From Bactericera cockerelli (lineage: Eukaryota > Arthropoda > Insecta > Hemiptera > Triozidae), in the NCBI GenBank assembly GCA_024516035.1, contig CM044961.1:742020-806019 (forward strand): DNA of 64,000 nt, read 5' to 3'. A program made the position numbers and the translations under genes. Shown in pieces: positions 33,003-45,129 of this stretch (positions are counted from its first letter, which is position 1; each line of letters opens with the position of its first letter). The notes beneath the pieces were generated by a model, which was not told where the DNA came from, made no database searches, and saw only the letters and a list, made by a program, of their open reading frames with translations.

Positions 33003-33179
33003 CTTGTTTGACCGACACATATTTGGAGTTGAGGGCGGCAATGAAGGAGGCCTGGGGCAGGGAGTCCTCTAGGGTGAACAACTCATCCTTGGTGACGCTG
33101 TTGGAGCGAGTCTTGAGGATGGCTTTCGACCCGATGGGAGACAGGTAGGCGCCTCCGATGTCGCGCAGCGCGATTTGAC
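33003..33179 (-). CDS. sn: Fascin coding exon 4 (last one visible)
   Basis: Completes the split Gly codon from exon 3, then encodes about residues 239-296: QIALRDIGGAYLSPIGSKA, SVTKDELFTLEDSLPQ and NSKYVSVKQ, the second half of trefoil 2. The acceptor is TTGTCCGCAG|GT and the donor CAAG|GTAAGAT; the exon is 177 nt, phase 1 at the end. Intron 3 upstream is about 16.9 kb. Reading through the donor gives a stop about 19 codons later. The last 31 nt of this exon plus 34 nt of the intron are the unit of the adjacent 65-bp minisatellite. Trefoils 3 and 4 should follow, but no matching exon is visible to the left. Confidence 0.94.
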
Positions 33180-33309
33180 CTGCGGACAATACAGGACAAT
33201 ATAGTAAAAGAATGTTTAAATATGCAAATACTCGTAATTTAGGAAATTGAAATAAAGATACACGGCCGTGCTTGCTAGAACTTGGCCTGGCGCACTGCCG
33301 TGCGCGCTC

Positions 33310-33645
33310 TTTGAAAGCAGATTAAGTTCGATTCGAATCCAAAAATCCCAAACGAAGGTTTACTCAACCAACAAACTCTTAATGATAATAGCAATAATTG
33401 AAATCAAAGAAACCCCAATTAAGAACCAATTGAAAGAAGATTAAGTTCGATTCGAATTCAAAAATCCCAAACGAAGGTTTACTCGACCAACAAACTCTTA
33501 ATGATAATAGCAATAATTGAAATCAAAGAAAACCCAATTAAGAACCAATTGAAAGCAGATTAAGTTCGATTCGAATCCAACAATCCCAAACGAAGGTTTA
33601 CTCAACGAACAAACTCTTAATGATAATAGCAATAATGGTAACACT
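33310..33645. repeat. 119-bp tandem repeat, about 2.7 copies, in fascin intron 3
   Basis: ATTAAGTTCG recurs at 33321, 33440 and 33559. Each unit also carries CCCAAACGAAGGTTTACTC and TTAATGATAATAGCAATAAT. The third copy is partial. It begins only about 130 bp from the exon 4 acceptor. Confidence 0.9.
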
Positions 33646-33661
33646 ATTTAGATTTAGATTT

Positions 33662-33857
33662 TAGAGGAAGGTAACCACCAGACGAAGTTAATGCTCAAAG
33701 CATTTTCTACCACCTATAACCCTCAGAATCTTCAAATTAACGAGGAAAAACTCATGCAATGGGTGGGATTCGAACTAACGGATCCCTTCGGTACCTGGAT
33801 TACCGCTATTACCAGTGGTTAAGGCGCTACCTTAACCACTTGATTACCAGTGCATAG
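33662..33857 (-). mobile_element. SINE family A
   Basis: AAGGTAACCACCAGACGAAG through ACTTGATTACCAGTGCA; in fascin intron 3, about 480 bp from exon 4. Confidence 0.84.
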
Positions 33858-34077
33858 TGACTACAAGAGTTTTTAAATATATTATGTAAATAATTTAGGA
33901 AATTGACATTAAAGGAAAACCTAATGCAGATTAAGTCCAAAAACCTAATGCAGATTAAATCCAAAAATCCCCCACGTAAGTTAACTCGACCACCAAACCA
34001 AAACTAACTAGTCATTTAAAACGGTAATGACAATGACGCATTAGGCTAATACCTATACAAAGTACAGTACATACATA

Positions 34078-34241
34078 CAGGGTCTGCCAAAAAAGGAGCC
34101 ACTCGAAATATATAAAGAATATATTGTTTCCGAAATAAAATGTTTCCCCCTTGATATAATTGAACACGTATTTCAGCATGACTCAAATTTTAAATCCGTT
34201 CTCTAGATATTTCGAGTGTCTTCTTTTTTTAGCGAACCCTG
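34078..34241. mobile_element. Short MITE, TA-flanked, CAGGGT termini
   Basis: 164 bp, TIRs CAGGGTCTGCCAAAAAAGGA... and (inverted) CAGGGTTCGCTAAAAAAAGA..., both continuing to CACTCGAAATAT. TA on each side. A one-ended relative with CACTCGAAACATCTACAGAACGG starts at 53321. Confidence 0.88.
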
Positions 34242-34747
34242 TATTATGTACCAAGATAGAGAATTCTATATTTTAATCAGACTAGTCCTCTCCTATCATT
34301 ACAAAGAATACCATATCCATATAAGAACCTTATTCAAGTACAATAATTGTACATTAGTACATTACACACATCAACACAATTTCTCATTTTTCTGTGAATA
34401 ATGAATGTGCTAAGTAAGCTAAGTACATAAAATGAGTAATACTATATCTTGGAAAGAACAATAGATGACTCCAACATGACTCATTTTGTCCAGAGCTTTC
34501 TATAAAGCTCAAAAAAATTCTTCAAAATAATGCTATACTATCGAATATTTTAAGTACATTAACCCTACAACTGATAAACATAATATGTATGACCAGGCGT
34601 GGCCGGTGGGAAAATGTTTTGGGGGTGCTGCCACATAAACTGGACTAAAATGAGATTTATAGAATCACTCTCTGAGTACCTAACGAGTTCGAGTTTGTGT
34701 ACCAGGCCTCACAAGCCAGGCTAGCTTGCAGTTTTCTGAGGGTTTAA

Positions 34748-34940
34748 ACATTAACGAGCTAGTCTGGTAATCCAGGTATCGTAGGGATCCGTTGGTTCGA
34801 ATCCCACCCAGTGCATGGATTTTTCCTCATTAATTTGAGTTTGTGACCACATAGTAATAAGACTCTGAGGCTTAGGTGGTAGAGAATGCTTTGAGCATTA
34901 ACTTCGCCTGGTGGTTATCTTCCATTAAAGACTGCTATTA
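34748..34940 (+). mobile_element. SINE family A
   Basis: AGCTAGTCTGGTAATCCAGG, AAGACTCTGAGGCTTAGGTG and TTCGCCTGGTGGTTATCTTC; slightly 5' truncated. Confidence 0.86.
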
Positions 34941-35119
34941 TTAGAAACAAGACATGACTCATTCCGTCCATAGCTTTAGTTCTTTTTTCTTCTTCAAATT
35001 AAAGCTGCTATCAAATTACATAGAGTATATATATAACTACATATGTACATAATTGGGGATTTTTTAGTCCGATTAAATATATGAGTCACCCAAACCTTGT
35101 AATATTCTGAGAGTATTGA

Positions 35120-35571
<452 letters not shown>

Positions 35572-35842
35572 ATTTTTGAATTTGAATTTTTAACTTTATT
35601 TACAATAATTTAGTATTACAAAATATTTACCTCTTAAGCTAATTCTAACTTATTTAGAGGTAAGCTCTCTCATAAGTTCACAAATTAACTAAAATAATTA
35701 AGAATATAATAACGACAAAGCAAAAACCATAATAATAATGTACCATAAAATGTGACTATATAAATGAAATAATGTAACTACCATAGTGAAAATCATTAAT
35801 TAAGATATCTACTTATTATTAACTACTTAAATATTATACCCT

Positions 35843-37288
35843 TTAGTTACTTCCTAAAAGTGATTTTTTAACTAGGCCTTTCCATTTTTTCCTGTCTTTT
35901 TCGTCCAAAAAGTCCTGACAATAAGAGTTTAGAAGGGTGGGCATGACATAATCTAATCTTCGCTCACCGTACAATTTAGTGTATACACGTATTCTCTTAA
36001 ACCTCTGTAATCTCAGAGAATAAGGTTGCTCATTAAGTTGCCTGTACTTCTCTTCATGAAAGTTCAGACATATTAGGGTGAATTTACATAGTTGATCAGG
36101 CGTCATAATGGAGATGTCTTGTCTTTCGTTGAAAAGAAATTTTTTGATCCTCCGTTGAATCTTGAAGAGGGGCTCGAGAACATACTGAGGTGAAAACGTG
36201 TACATTGGAGATCCGTACCTGAGTAAAGAATCAACCAGTGAGAAGTAAATAGTTTTTTTTGTTGTTAGTGGTAACTGATCAGCATTTACTTTCTTTAGCT
36301 TGTAATTAATTATCCTCATTTTCTTACACAGGTTGTAAACATGTGGCTTCATTTTAAATTCCTCGTCAATTATTACTCCTAGGTATCTCGCTGATGTGCT
36401 GTACTCGATCTTAAGACAACTACAGGATGACTCATAAGTCCGGCGCACAAGACAATCTCTGCTATGGCAGTGTAACCGATGCTCTTGCAAATTGACCCGC
36501 TTGCTCGCGAAACCAAAGATCATCGCTTCAGTTTTCTTTTCATTTATGAATATATGGTTCTTATAGAAATATTTTTGTAGCTCGATGAAGTCTCTTTGAG
36601 CGATTTCTACAGCATCTGCTACATTTTGGTGAACTGAAACTATGCACGAGTCATCGGCGAACATTTTGAGATTACCTGTTCTTTGCACATATTGTACGTC
36701 ATAGGTATAAATATTAAACCAGGTCGGGCTATTAATTCCACCCTGGACCAAGCCCTGACTTACGTTCTCCGGATCACTCTTCGCGTCTCCAATGCGCGTG
36801 ACCTGCTTCCTATTGCGGAAAAAGTTGTCGAGAAGGAGGGGGTGGGTGATGCCGATCTGTCTGAACTTTTCGATCAACAGGGCATGATCTATTGTGTCGA
36901 AAGCTGAAGAAAGGTCAAGTAGCAGTATGACGACACACTTCCTCTCATCCAGGGCAGTATTAATGATGTCAGCAAACTCTTGAAGTAGGGTCATGGTACT
37001 CTTGCCTGGCTGAAATCCATGCTGAAACTCGGGGAGAATAGTGTTTTCAGAAAGATATTTTTTGGTCTGATTATTAATGTGTTTTTCCACTAGTTTCTCC
37101 ACCAAGGGCATAGAACCAACAGGCCGATAGTTACAATATTCATCTACTTTACCCTTCTTGTAGAGAGGAGTTATACACGATACTTTCAGAGAGTCAGGTA
37201 AGTAAGATTGGCGAATAACTGAATTCACGAGGTGAGTTAGAAGAGGCGTAAATAGAGGTATGTTATTAATAAAATCTTGATTTCTCAT
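35843..37288 (-). pseudogene. LINE ORF2, reverse transcriptase part
   Basis: 481 codons. RT blocks: CITPLYKKGKVDEYCNYRPV, FQHGFQPGKST, VVILLLDLSSAFDTIDH (motif A), LVQGGINSPTWFNIYTYD (motif B, unusual compared with the common PQGSxLSP), LKMFADDSCIVSV (motif C, FADD) and ARYLGVIID. All catalytic Asp residues are present. It belongs with the upstream EN frame as one ORF2. Confidence 0.92.
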
Positions 37289-37301
37289 GCCATCGATCCC
37301 C

Positions 37302-38774
37302 TTACCCTGTTTTCTTCATATTCTTAAGAATCATTCTGATATCTCTATCCTGTACTTTTCTTATATACATTGAACTTGTATCAGAGTGAGGAGCTTGCTG
37401 TATCATATTAGGTTCTAAACACGGGCCTTGGTTCTTGATTTTAAGATTTTTAATCTGATTTACAAAATTAGAGTTGAAATTGTTAGCCAAAGTGGACAGG
37501 TCTGATGTTTTGAAATTTTTTTGTAATGTAATCTCATTAGAACTTTTTTTATTTCTATCCATTAGACCATTTATTAGAGCCCATGTTCGTTGCATGTCAC
37601 CCTTAGCCTCTTGAAACTGCTTAAACATATAAATTCTTTTTTCTTTTTTTATCAAGTTATTAACCATGTTTCTCTGAATTTTATATCGCTCATAATTAAA
37701 TAAGTTATTCTTATTATTTTGCCATGAACGAAGGAGGCTACGTTTAATAGCTATCTCTCGTTTCAACCTTTCACTTACCCAGGGTAAGTGTTTCTCATTT
37801 TCTTTATTCCGAACTGTTTTCGTGCATGCCTCATAAATTTGATTAAATTTATTTTTAATTTTAGAGTAGATTTCATCAGGATCATTAATATTACCGTAGG
37901 TACTCCAATCAAAGGACTCTATTTCGAGTTGAACTTTTCTGTTGTCTAAAATTTTCTTATTCACCAATTTGTTTGGCCCACTAGATTGCTTGTCAGGTCC
38001 TGATACTCTTAAGGCAATAAAATAGTGATCAGCCAACTTGTCTGTAATGACTGTGGCTGTGTGGCAGAGTTGTCTCTTCATTCTGACATTAATATGATCC
38101 AGACAAGAAACAGTGGCCCTACCCGCCAGCATCTCCTCTCTAGTAGGTTTGTTGATCAGGGGCACGAGAGTGTTATTATACAGGGTGTTGAGGTACCGCG
38201 AGTTAATGTTCGATCTTCGTTTTATACATATATTTATGTCACCGATCATGTATATTATCTCATCTTTCTTTGTTGCATTTTGTAGCCAAAAGTTAATATC
38301 ATTGAGAAATTTATCCAACCCACTATTTGGAGGCCTATATATAGCGAGTAGGGTGCACTCAAACTTATATTCTGTGTGACTCAGCTTAATAATTAAATTT
38401 TCTGCTTCTTCAAAGTTGTATGATATTTTATTTATCTCTATCGTGTCTTTATAATAAATAATTATACCTCCTCCGGCTCTCTTGAGTCTACATTTACTTA
38501 TCTGTTTGAAGTTCCTGAGCTGAAACACCTCCGCCTGCTCCTCATGCACATCCACCTCCGTGAGAATCAGGACGTCCAGTTGTTCTATCACAGGTTCCAA
38601 CTTCAAGCATAGAAGATCCCATTTCGCTCGAATAGAATTTAGGTTCACGTGTATAACTGTTAATAAATCAGAGTTTATATTTAGAGTATTTTTCCATTCC
38701 TCAATATCATGGCATGTATTACAATCTCTTGTTACATTCGTAATGTTATTAAACAAAATATTATTATTATTCAT
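37302..38774 (-). pseudogene. LINE ORF2, AP-type endonuclease part
   Basis: 490 codons. Endonuclease motifs: VIHVNLNSIRAKWDLL (Asn, about residue 45), ILTEVDV (Glu, about 73), GGIIIYYKD, LLAIYRPPNSG, YMIGDINICI (Asp/Asn, about 178), SCLDHINV and KLADHYFIAL (Asp-His). A basic helical region follows up to NMKKTG. The frame stops at 37302; one nucleotide of shift continues into the RT frame (KGIDGM motif spans the junction), so a single indel near 37297-37303 separates EN from RT. Confidence 0.9.
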
Positions 38775-38828
38775 TGATTAAAAATATAGAGCTAAGTATA
38801 ATAATATATTCGGATAACAAGTTCCAAT

Positions 38829-39843
38829 CTACAGTTTGGCGAGGTCATCCATGCAGGCAAGATTTTCACTTTTGGAATCGTTTGTTTTTTTAACCCAGAT
38901 TTTGCCGTGTTTAATCCAGAGGAATGCAATTTTTTTCTCCTTAGCCACCCGTTTCGCCTCAAAGTAGAGCTTCTTATAGTATGGTGTAAGACACTCGTTA
39001 AATCCAAGTTTAGAGCACTTACCCTGTACAACGATATCCATTCTGTTGTAAATCTTACCCTCCTTGATTTTGGTCAGCACATTGCTCCTCATTTCTTCTG
39101 TTGTGAATTGTATAACAAGTGAAATATTTTTCTCCTCTTTATTCTTGAAATCAGGCTTAGAAATTTTGTTTACCCTAAACTGAACCGCATTTTCCGGGGA
39201 AGAAACAACCTGTCTTATCCAGCAGCTCCAGCACAAACTTCTTCTCATCTACATCAGTGTTCCTGAAGCCAGTGACCTCCAGTTTGGTGGAGTTTTCCCT
39301 CTGATCCCTCTGCAGCACCATCACCTCCAGCTGCTTCACCCTGGTTCTCAACTCCGTGGTCGCCGCCTCCTGAGAGAACAGTTTCTTTTCCAGTAAGACA
39401 TTCTTTTGCTCCAGATCTTTCACAGAGCTCGCCATCTCATCCAGTTTCTCGCCGTAGAAGGTAAGGCTATGTTGTAGCTCGGTAAACTGTTTATTTAATT
39501 CTGATTGGAGAGCCGCTAACTTCTGGTCCATCACACGCGCCACCAGCATGGCTGTGCTGTTCTCCTCGAGTCCAGTGTCGCAGTTCCCACCGGATGTCTT
39601 GGGAGTTGACTTGGGTGTACCGGCGGCGGCTACGGCGGCGGGTGGAGCATTACTGTTGCAACCCACCTTGCAGTATGAGCACTTCCATGCACCTCTTCTG
39701 TCCGGTCCGTAAGTGCGCCAGGAGACCTCACTCAGCGTGTTACACCCAAAGTGATATCTCCTCTTGCACAAAGAGCAACATGAAGAGTCCATTTCATCTT
39801 CTCCTGGTAGAGGGTCGTTGCACCTTCCACACAAGGTTGTCAT
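38829..39843 (-). pseudogene. LINE ORF1: PHD-type zinc finger, coiled coil, FP-like C-terminus (frameshifted)
   Basis: First frame 39843-39175 (222 codons): a Cys/His-rich PHD-like finger at residues 5-61 (CGRC, CSLC, YHFGC, WKCSYC), an Ala/Gly linker, then a coiled coil about 95-190. Second frame, overlapping and running to 38829, continues with a basic globular domain ending LTPYYKKLYFEAKRVAKEK and FLWIKHGKIWVKK, which resembles the baculovirus FP-protein C-terminal fold known in LINE ORF1 proteins. One indel at 39175-39248 joins them. Expected role: RNA binding and RNP formation. Confidence 0.8.
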
Positions 39844-40616
39844 TGTTTACAATGCTGCTTCAATAAATAGTTCAATAACGCGAGGAAGCACGGGCGGGTA
39901 AATGAATGAATCAAAGTAGGTAAATACACTGACCTATCTTAATATCGTTATTAGTTGTTAAATTTTGACTATGATTGGGAAAAGATAAGATCAGAGAACA
40001 GATTAGTTGGGCTTTCACTACCAACGGGAATCGTCTGTTTTAATTTTATTAATATGTTAATATTATTCTGATAACTTTTACGTAAAATTAATCAGTTTTT
40101 TAAAATTCAAATTTTCGTGTTGTTTTTATTTAAGTATTTCTTTTTGCAGTATTCTTGACCGTTTGTTTATATTTTAATTGTTTTCTTCTTTTTGTCCTAA
40201 TGACGTAGTGTCACTGATTGAAACTTGTTTTAGAAAATATTATTTTAATCAAAATTATTAATTAATTAATTACATTAATTGTGAAAATTGGAGTTTTAAT
40301 AGAGAATTTCCCAATAATATAGTTTAATATATGAGATAGAAGTATTAGAAAATTGTTTTGAATCCTCCAAATCGACTTTTTCAGTTGAAATATGAGTCTT
40401 CAATTTTTGAAATTCACACAAAGGAAAAACGTGAAGTGTTTTATAAATGTTAATAAAGTTCATAAAACAGTTTAAATGTTAAATACTACACCATTTCCAT
40501 ATGGAGGAACACTTACTCTTTAAGGAAAATACAACTTTATACACAAAAAGTAAGTAAATTAATATTTAAATGTAAAATTAACAGGAGCAAATTTTAGACG
40601 ACCTATGCGCTTGAGA

Positions 40617-40662
40617 GAACAGAGACAGAGAGAGAGAGGGAGGAAGAGAGAGAGAGGGAGGA

Positions 40663-40694
<32 letters not shown>

Positions 40695-40715
40695 GGAGGG
40701 AGGGAGGGAGGGAGA
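40617..40715. repeat. (GA)n tract near the 5' side of the second LINE
   Basis: GAGAGA with GGAGGGAGGG interruptions, the same composition as 35120-35571. Could be the other half of one GA tract split by LINE insertion. Confidence 0.9.
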
Positions 40716-40784
40716 GCTTTTTGCACAGTCATAAAAAAAACTCCTGAATTAGTACTGAATTAATTGACTGTTGACTTAAGCACT

Positions 40785-40920
40785 TCTCGAAATATAAAAC
40801 CCCCCTGGTTTAATCACTCGCTTACCATGCGGAAAGTCCCGGGTTCGAACACCGAGCCGACAAAAAAAAAATCTATTCTAAAATTGGTTACACTTCAACC
40901 AATTTGGTTGGTTACAGTTG
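40785..40920 (+). mobile_element. SINE family B head
   Basis: TAATCACTCGCTTACCATGC, GTCCCGGGTTCGAACACCGA, then an A-rich stretch and a TTGGTTACA motif. Confidence 0.72.
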
Positions 40921-41282
40921 TATCCTCATTGCTAGGTTATATCCTAAAACATGGGTTATACCCGTCGATTCGTTAAAATAATATAAAATTGCTGTTTTAA
41001 TCTTATTTTATAGTTAAATTGTTGAGCTATTTTTGAGCTATAAAGAGTTAACTCAGGAGAGCATTTGGTGGTGTTTTTCTTCACAAATCAACACAGCTAT
41101 TCAGATCAACCTCGCACCCAGCCTGTGCGCCCGCGGGAATAGCCAGAAACACGGGTGTAACCAGCTATCGACGCTGGGTCTTCGTACACGCTTAACCCTC
41201 AAGGGAATCAAGGGATTAATACATTCAGGATGGGGGTGGAAGCCAGAAGACAAGGGTTGGACTAAAAAGAAGCGTATGATTA

Positions 41283-41824
41283 ATCCCCCCAAAAACACCA
41301 CTTCGTGGTTAAAAAAAGAAGAACGCCTCACTCAAAAGAATGATTATAATTAGTTAAAAATAAATGATATCAAATTGAGAACACCTTACCCCCTCTCTTT
41401 CTGTATCTCTGCACTCCTCTCTGAATTTATTCCTCTTATGTTTTTCTTTCTTTATCCTTTCTAGGGGTCATCCCAAACTTGATTTCTCTTTAAATTTACT
41501 TGTTGCACGGCAATAAAAAATGGCGGTCGGAGTATGATTTTTCTGAACTTATTGGATTTGAATCGAGAAAATTACACCGCGACCGCCTTTTTTATTGCCG
41601 TGCAACAAGTAAATTTAAAGAGAAATCAAGTTTGGGATGACCCTAGAAAGGATAAAGAAAGAAAAACATAAGAGGAATAAATTCAGAGAGGAGTGCAGAG
41701 ATACAGAAAGAGAGGGGGTAAGGTGTTCTCAATTTGATATCATTTATTTTTAACTAATTATAATCATTCTTTTGAGTGAGGCGTTCTTCTTTTTTTAACC
41801 ACGAAGTGGTGTTTTTGGGGGGAT
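41283..41824. repeat. Near-perfect 540-bp palindrome
   Basis: Left arm 41283-41530 and right arm 41578-41824 are inverted copies with only a one-base indel and one or two differences near the centre (TCTAGGGGTC versus TCTAGGGTC). Loop about 47 bp. The inner portion (CTTGTTGCACGGCAATAAAA) has a GGCGGTCG/CGACCGCC core that looks like MITE ends. No coding. Could fold into a long RNA hairpin, or be an assembly foldback artefact. Confidence 0.95.
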
Positions 41825-42386
41825 ATCAGTTCTTTTTGTACAAAAATATAGGTTCATACACTACTGAAACATTATGAATAACAAAAGTAAATAAGCTCGG
41901 AAAATGTGAACGTACCAAGTTGTCTTTTTTTTAAGATATAGTTTTAGCAGTACGTTTTTAATTTTTCTAAGGTCAATATGTATTTGGATCACAGATTTGG
42001 CCCCCTGAGTCCCCAAAGTGAGTAAATAATATATAAATTTACAATGCAAGACCTTTTGATTCTATACTCAACATGATTAGGTTTATCTTTCAATGCTAAA
42101 TAGACCTCGGAGCCTCCTATGAGGAACAATAAAACACCTGGATTTACAAATGACAAAGAAATTAATTTGTAATCACCTTATCAAGGTGAGGTAATGAGTT
42201 CTCTCCCGTTGACCTTTTCTTACCCGAATTCTCTCCGGCTTGTTGCAGAGGTCATCACGAGTATCTCTCCGGAAATAAGACCATGCTTTTTTACATTAGG
42301 CATTTAAGAAAATAAAAACTAAAAAAATTATCATTTTTATATAAGAATCGGCCTTTTATAAGGAAATCTTTTAAATCTCTAACTAA

Positions 42387-42595
42387 TGAAAGGCAATGCC
42401 TTCAGTGTATAGTAGAGTTAGGTAAAATACATAGAAGGCCATGCCTCAGGAATATAGTAGGGTTAGGGATAATACATAGAAGGCAATGCCTCGGGTTTAA
42501 AGTAGGGTTAGGTAAATATATAAGCCATGCCTTGGGTTTATCATAGGGTTAGGAAAAATACATAAAAGGCCATGCCTCAGGTCTATATCAATGAT
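42387..42595 (-). repeat. Relic of the 46-bp minisatellite without termini
   Basis: About five diverged units (GGCCATGCCT... GGGTTAGGTAAAATACAT) related to the arrays at 6830-7115 and 30015-30345, but no GTTCGGTGC terminal repeats around it. Confidence 0.8.
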
Positions 42596-42739
42596 TCCTA
42601 GGTGTTTCGATTATAATTTTTATGCTAGGTCTAAACTATGGTATAAAATCAGGTAAAAATGCAAGCGACGCGACGGGAGACAATTTGGTGTTGATAAAAC
42701 CATGAGCGGGAGAGAACTCGGTGGTGACGTCCCTTATCA

Positions 42740-42870
42740 ATACCTCACGAGGTATGAGTGTACCCCGGACGTAATGGACAGAGAAAAAAAAATTCCCTGA
42801 AGGGGATAGAACCCAAGTCATCAAGCGTGCAAGCCTAGTATGCTACCCACTTGGCCAAAGTCACTACTTT
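42740..42870 (-). mobile_element. SINE family E, partial and diverged
   Basis: CCTCACGAGGTATGAGTGTA, GGGGATAGAACCCAAGTCAT and CTTGGCCAAAGTCACTAC. Confidence 0.7.
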
Positions 42871-44200
42871 GTCACAATTTTTAGTGAGTATCATCGATAT
42901 TATGAGAGCTAATTCATCATATTTTATCTCCATCCAATCATGATTGTCCAAAATCAATCTCGTAATGCCGCCACAGGTCATTGCCCAATTCTGCAACTAC
43001 TAAAATTTTCCTCGCGAGGGTAATGGGGTCGTCATGAAGATCAAAAATAAAGATCGGAAAAATAAAACAACGTTAAGCCCAGATTGAAAATATAGAGCTA
43101 AAAAAATTCGTCCCCGCCAGGATTCGAACCCATGCTGACTGGGTGGCAGGTCGAGCAAGCTACCAATAGACAAAGTTATCTTCTAAAGAAACGGACGGAA
43201 AATGAACCAAATTAATACTTGGAAACTTAAACATTAAAATTTTGCAGTGAGAGAGCGAGGTCATCTCGAAAAATACATACTGGCCAAGATCTGACCACTA
43301 AGCTAAGGATTCGAAGGTACCTACCCGCCAAAGAAAATGAAAAGGCCACCACAGGTTCCACCCAGTGGACCGGATGAAGGAATAAAATCAAAAATTTGGT
43401 ATCTGCTCATCAAGATCTTTCATTTGATACCACTTAAGATTAGTATTATCCTTCAATTCCCGATTTGGGCTCCCAAAACCCGAGGCCGCCCAAATGGGCC
43501 GCCAGCTTATAATTTAGATTTTTTTTTTGGTCCGGGCTCATCTTCATTATATCTTGATCACTTTAGACACCTCACTTAATCTTCAGTGCCAAGTTAAAGA
43601 CACGAAGTCGGGTCTCAAAGGATCCGTATGAAAAAAAACAGAAAAAAAAAAAAAATTATGAATCTTTTCATGTCTTTCACGATTGTTGGGGGGTCTCGAA
43701 AATAGGGTTCCCGGTGGCCTAGGAAGTCAAACAAAGAGTCAAATCAAATTATTTTCCAACGTAGAGCCCATTTCTGCAATAAAAATTGCGATTTTTGAAA
43801 TTCATGTTGCACTTTTCGCTGGCTGAAAGTACATGAAACGCATGGGAACTATGTTTTCCGTAACCTTACACTCTGCCGGGCTGTCTCTTTCTTTGTATAG
43901 GCGTTCTTCACACCTCGGCCGAGGTGTTTGATTAAGGAGCTGAACAATATACTCCCTCGGTCTGTCTGTCTGCTCCGATGTTCCTAGGAGACACCCCATC
44001 AATATGGCAGGAACAAAAATAGGACTGAAGTTCACCAGACTAATGCGTCTATATAATAATAATAAATCATTTGTTTTATTTTTCTTTTCTGTCATGTACC
44101 TATACCGAGGACAAATCCTAAGCCAAAAAATGTAAGTTTTTTTTTACATTTTTTTACGGACATATCTTTGATTCTAATTTCACATTACTGAGAGAAAAAA
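42870..44200. other. No gene seen
   Basis: Unique-looking intronic sequence. 43855-43935 (CCTTACACTCTGCCG.GCTGTCTC, GGCGTTCTTCACACCTCGGC) is a dispersed repeat shared with 6253-6335. Confidence 0.6.
43108..43180 (-). mobile_element. tRNA-like SINE head
   Basis: CCCGCCAGGATTCGAACCCA and AGGTCGAGCAAGCTACC. Confidence 0.5.
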
Positions 44201-44204
44201 ACAA

Positions 44205-44425
44205 TTAATTGATGAGCGCGCGATTAGTACAATGGTTTGATAACCCAAGACGACAAAAAAATTGTACTCTAAATTTGGTTATACCGTTGTTTGTAAGGGA
44301 TACCTTCCGGTGCGCTCGTGTTGACCCAGCACCTAAATGGGAAGTACTGTGTCACCTCTCGCCCATTAGAGGGGAGGCACACTACGGGATGGGCAGGCTA
44401 CAACACAGACCACAAGCTTGTTCGG
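44205..44425 (+). mobile_element. SINE family B
   Basis: Degenerate head (GCGCGCGATTAGTACAATGG), then GGATACCTTCCGGTGCGCTC and AGAGGGGAGGCACACTACGG. Confidence 0.83.
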
Positions 44426-44576
44426 GACAGGCGCCCACTGACCCCGCCCCTACTCCTAGATTCGCCCCTGTGTTATACCTTCTACCCGTCTTTCTGGCTA
44501 TGAGAGAAGTCAAGGGACCGTAATTTTTTTCTCTCATCCCCCAGGCTTCTCTTATCAAGTGGTTCTTTTCACTACT

Positions 44577-44810
44577 GTGCACTGGTAGTCAAGTGGTTAA
44601 CGCGCTAGTCTGGTAATCTAGGTAGCGTAGGAATCCGTTGGTCCGAATCCCACCCTAAATCTTTGAATGAATTTTCGCATGAATTTTTCCTCAATAATTT
44701 GAGTTTGTGACCACATAATAATAAGACTTAGAGGGTTAGGTGGTAGAAAATGCTTTGAGCATTCACCTCGCCTGGTGAGGTTACCTTCCACTGAAGAGTG
44801 TATTATTTTT
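44577..44810 (+). mobile_element. SINE family A
   Basis: GTGCACTGGTAGTCAAGTGG to TACCTTCCACTGAAG, with a 20-bp insertion around AAATCTTTGAATGAATTTTC. Confidence 0.87.
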
Positions 44811-45129
44811 ATTTCCCCTATAATGAGTTAAATCCGACCTGAAAATTTGTTCTCTTATCGAGATGTCTTTTGACTAAGTTCCCATTAGCCCCCCCCCTCC
44901 CGCTTAATTCGTCCCTGTGCCATTCCCGTCTTTTTCGTCCTAGCTTTTTTTCTCTCCTTTCTCTTTCTTACCCTCTTTCTTGTTATAAAAATAAAAAAAA
45001 CATCCCCAAACTATTTCACGCTCCACAGAGCATTAAGGCACAAGACAGACGTGCTACGGTTCTGTAGTTTCTTGACATTCATCGTGTGGAAGGGTGCGGC
45101 ACCATTAATAAAATTGTCCCGTTTTTTTT

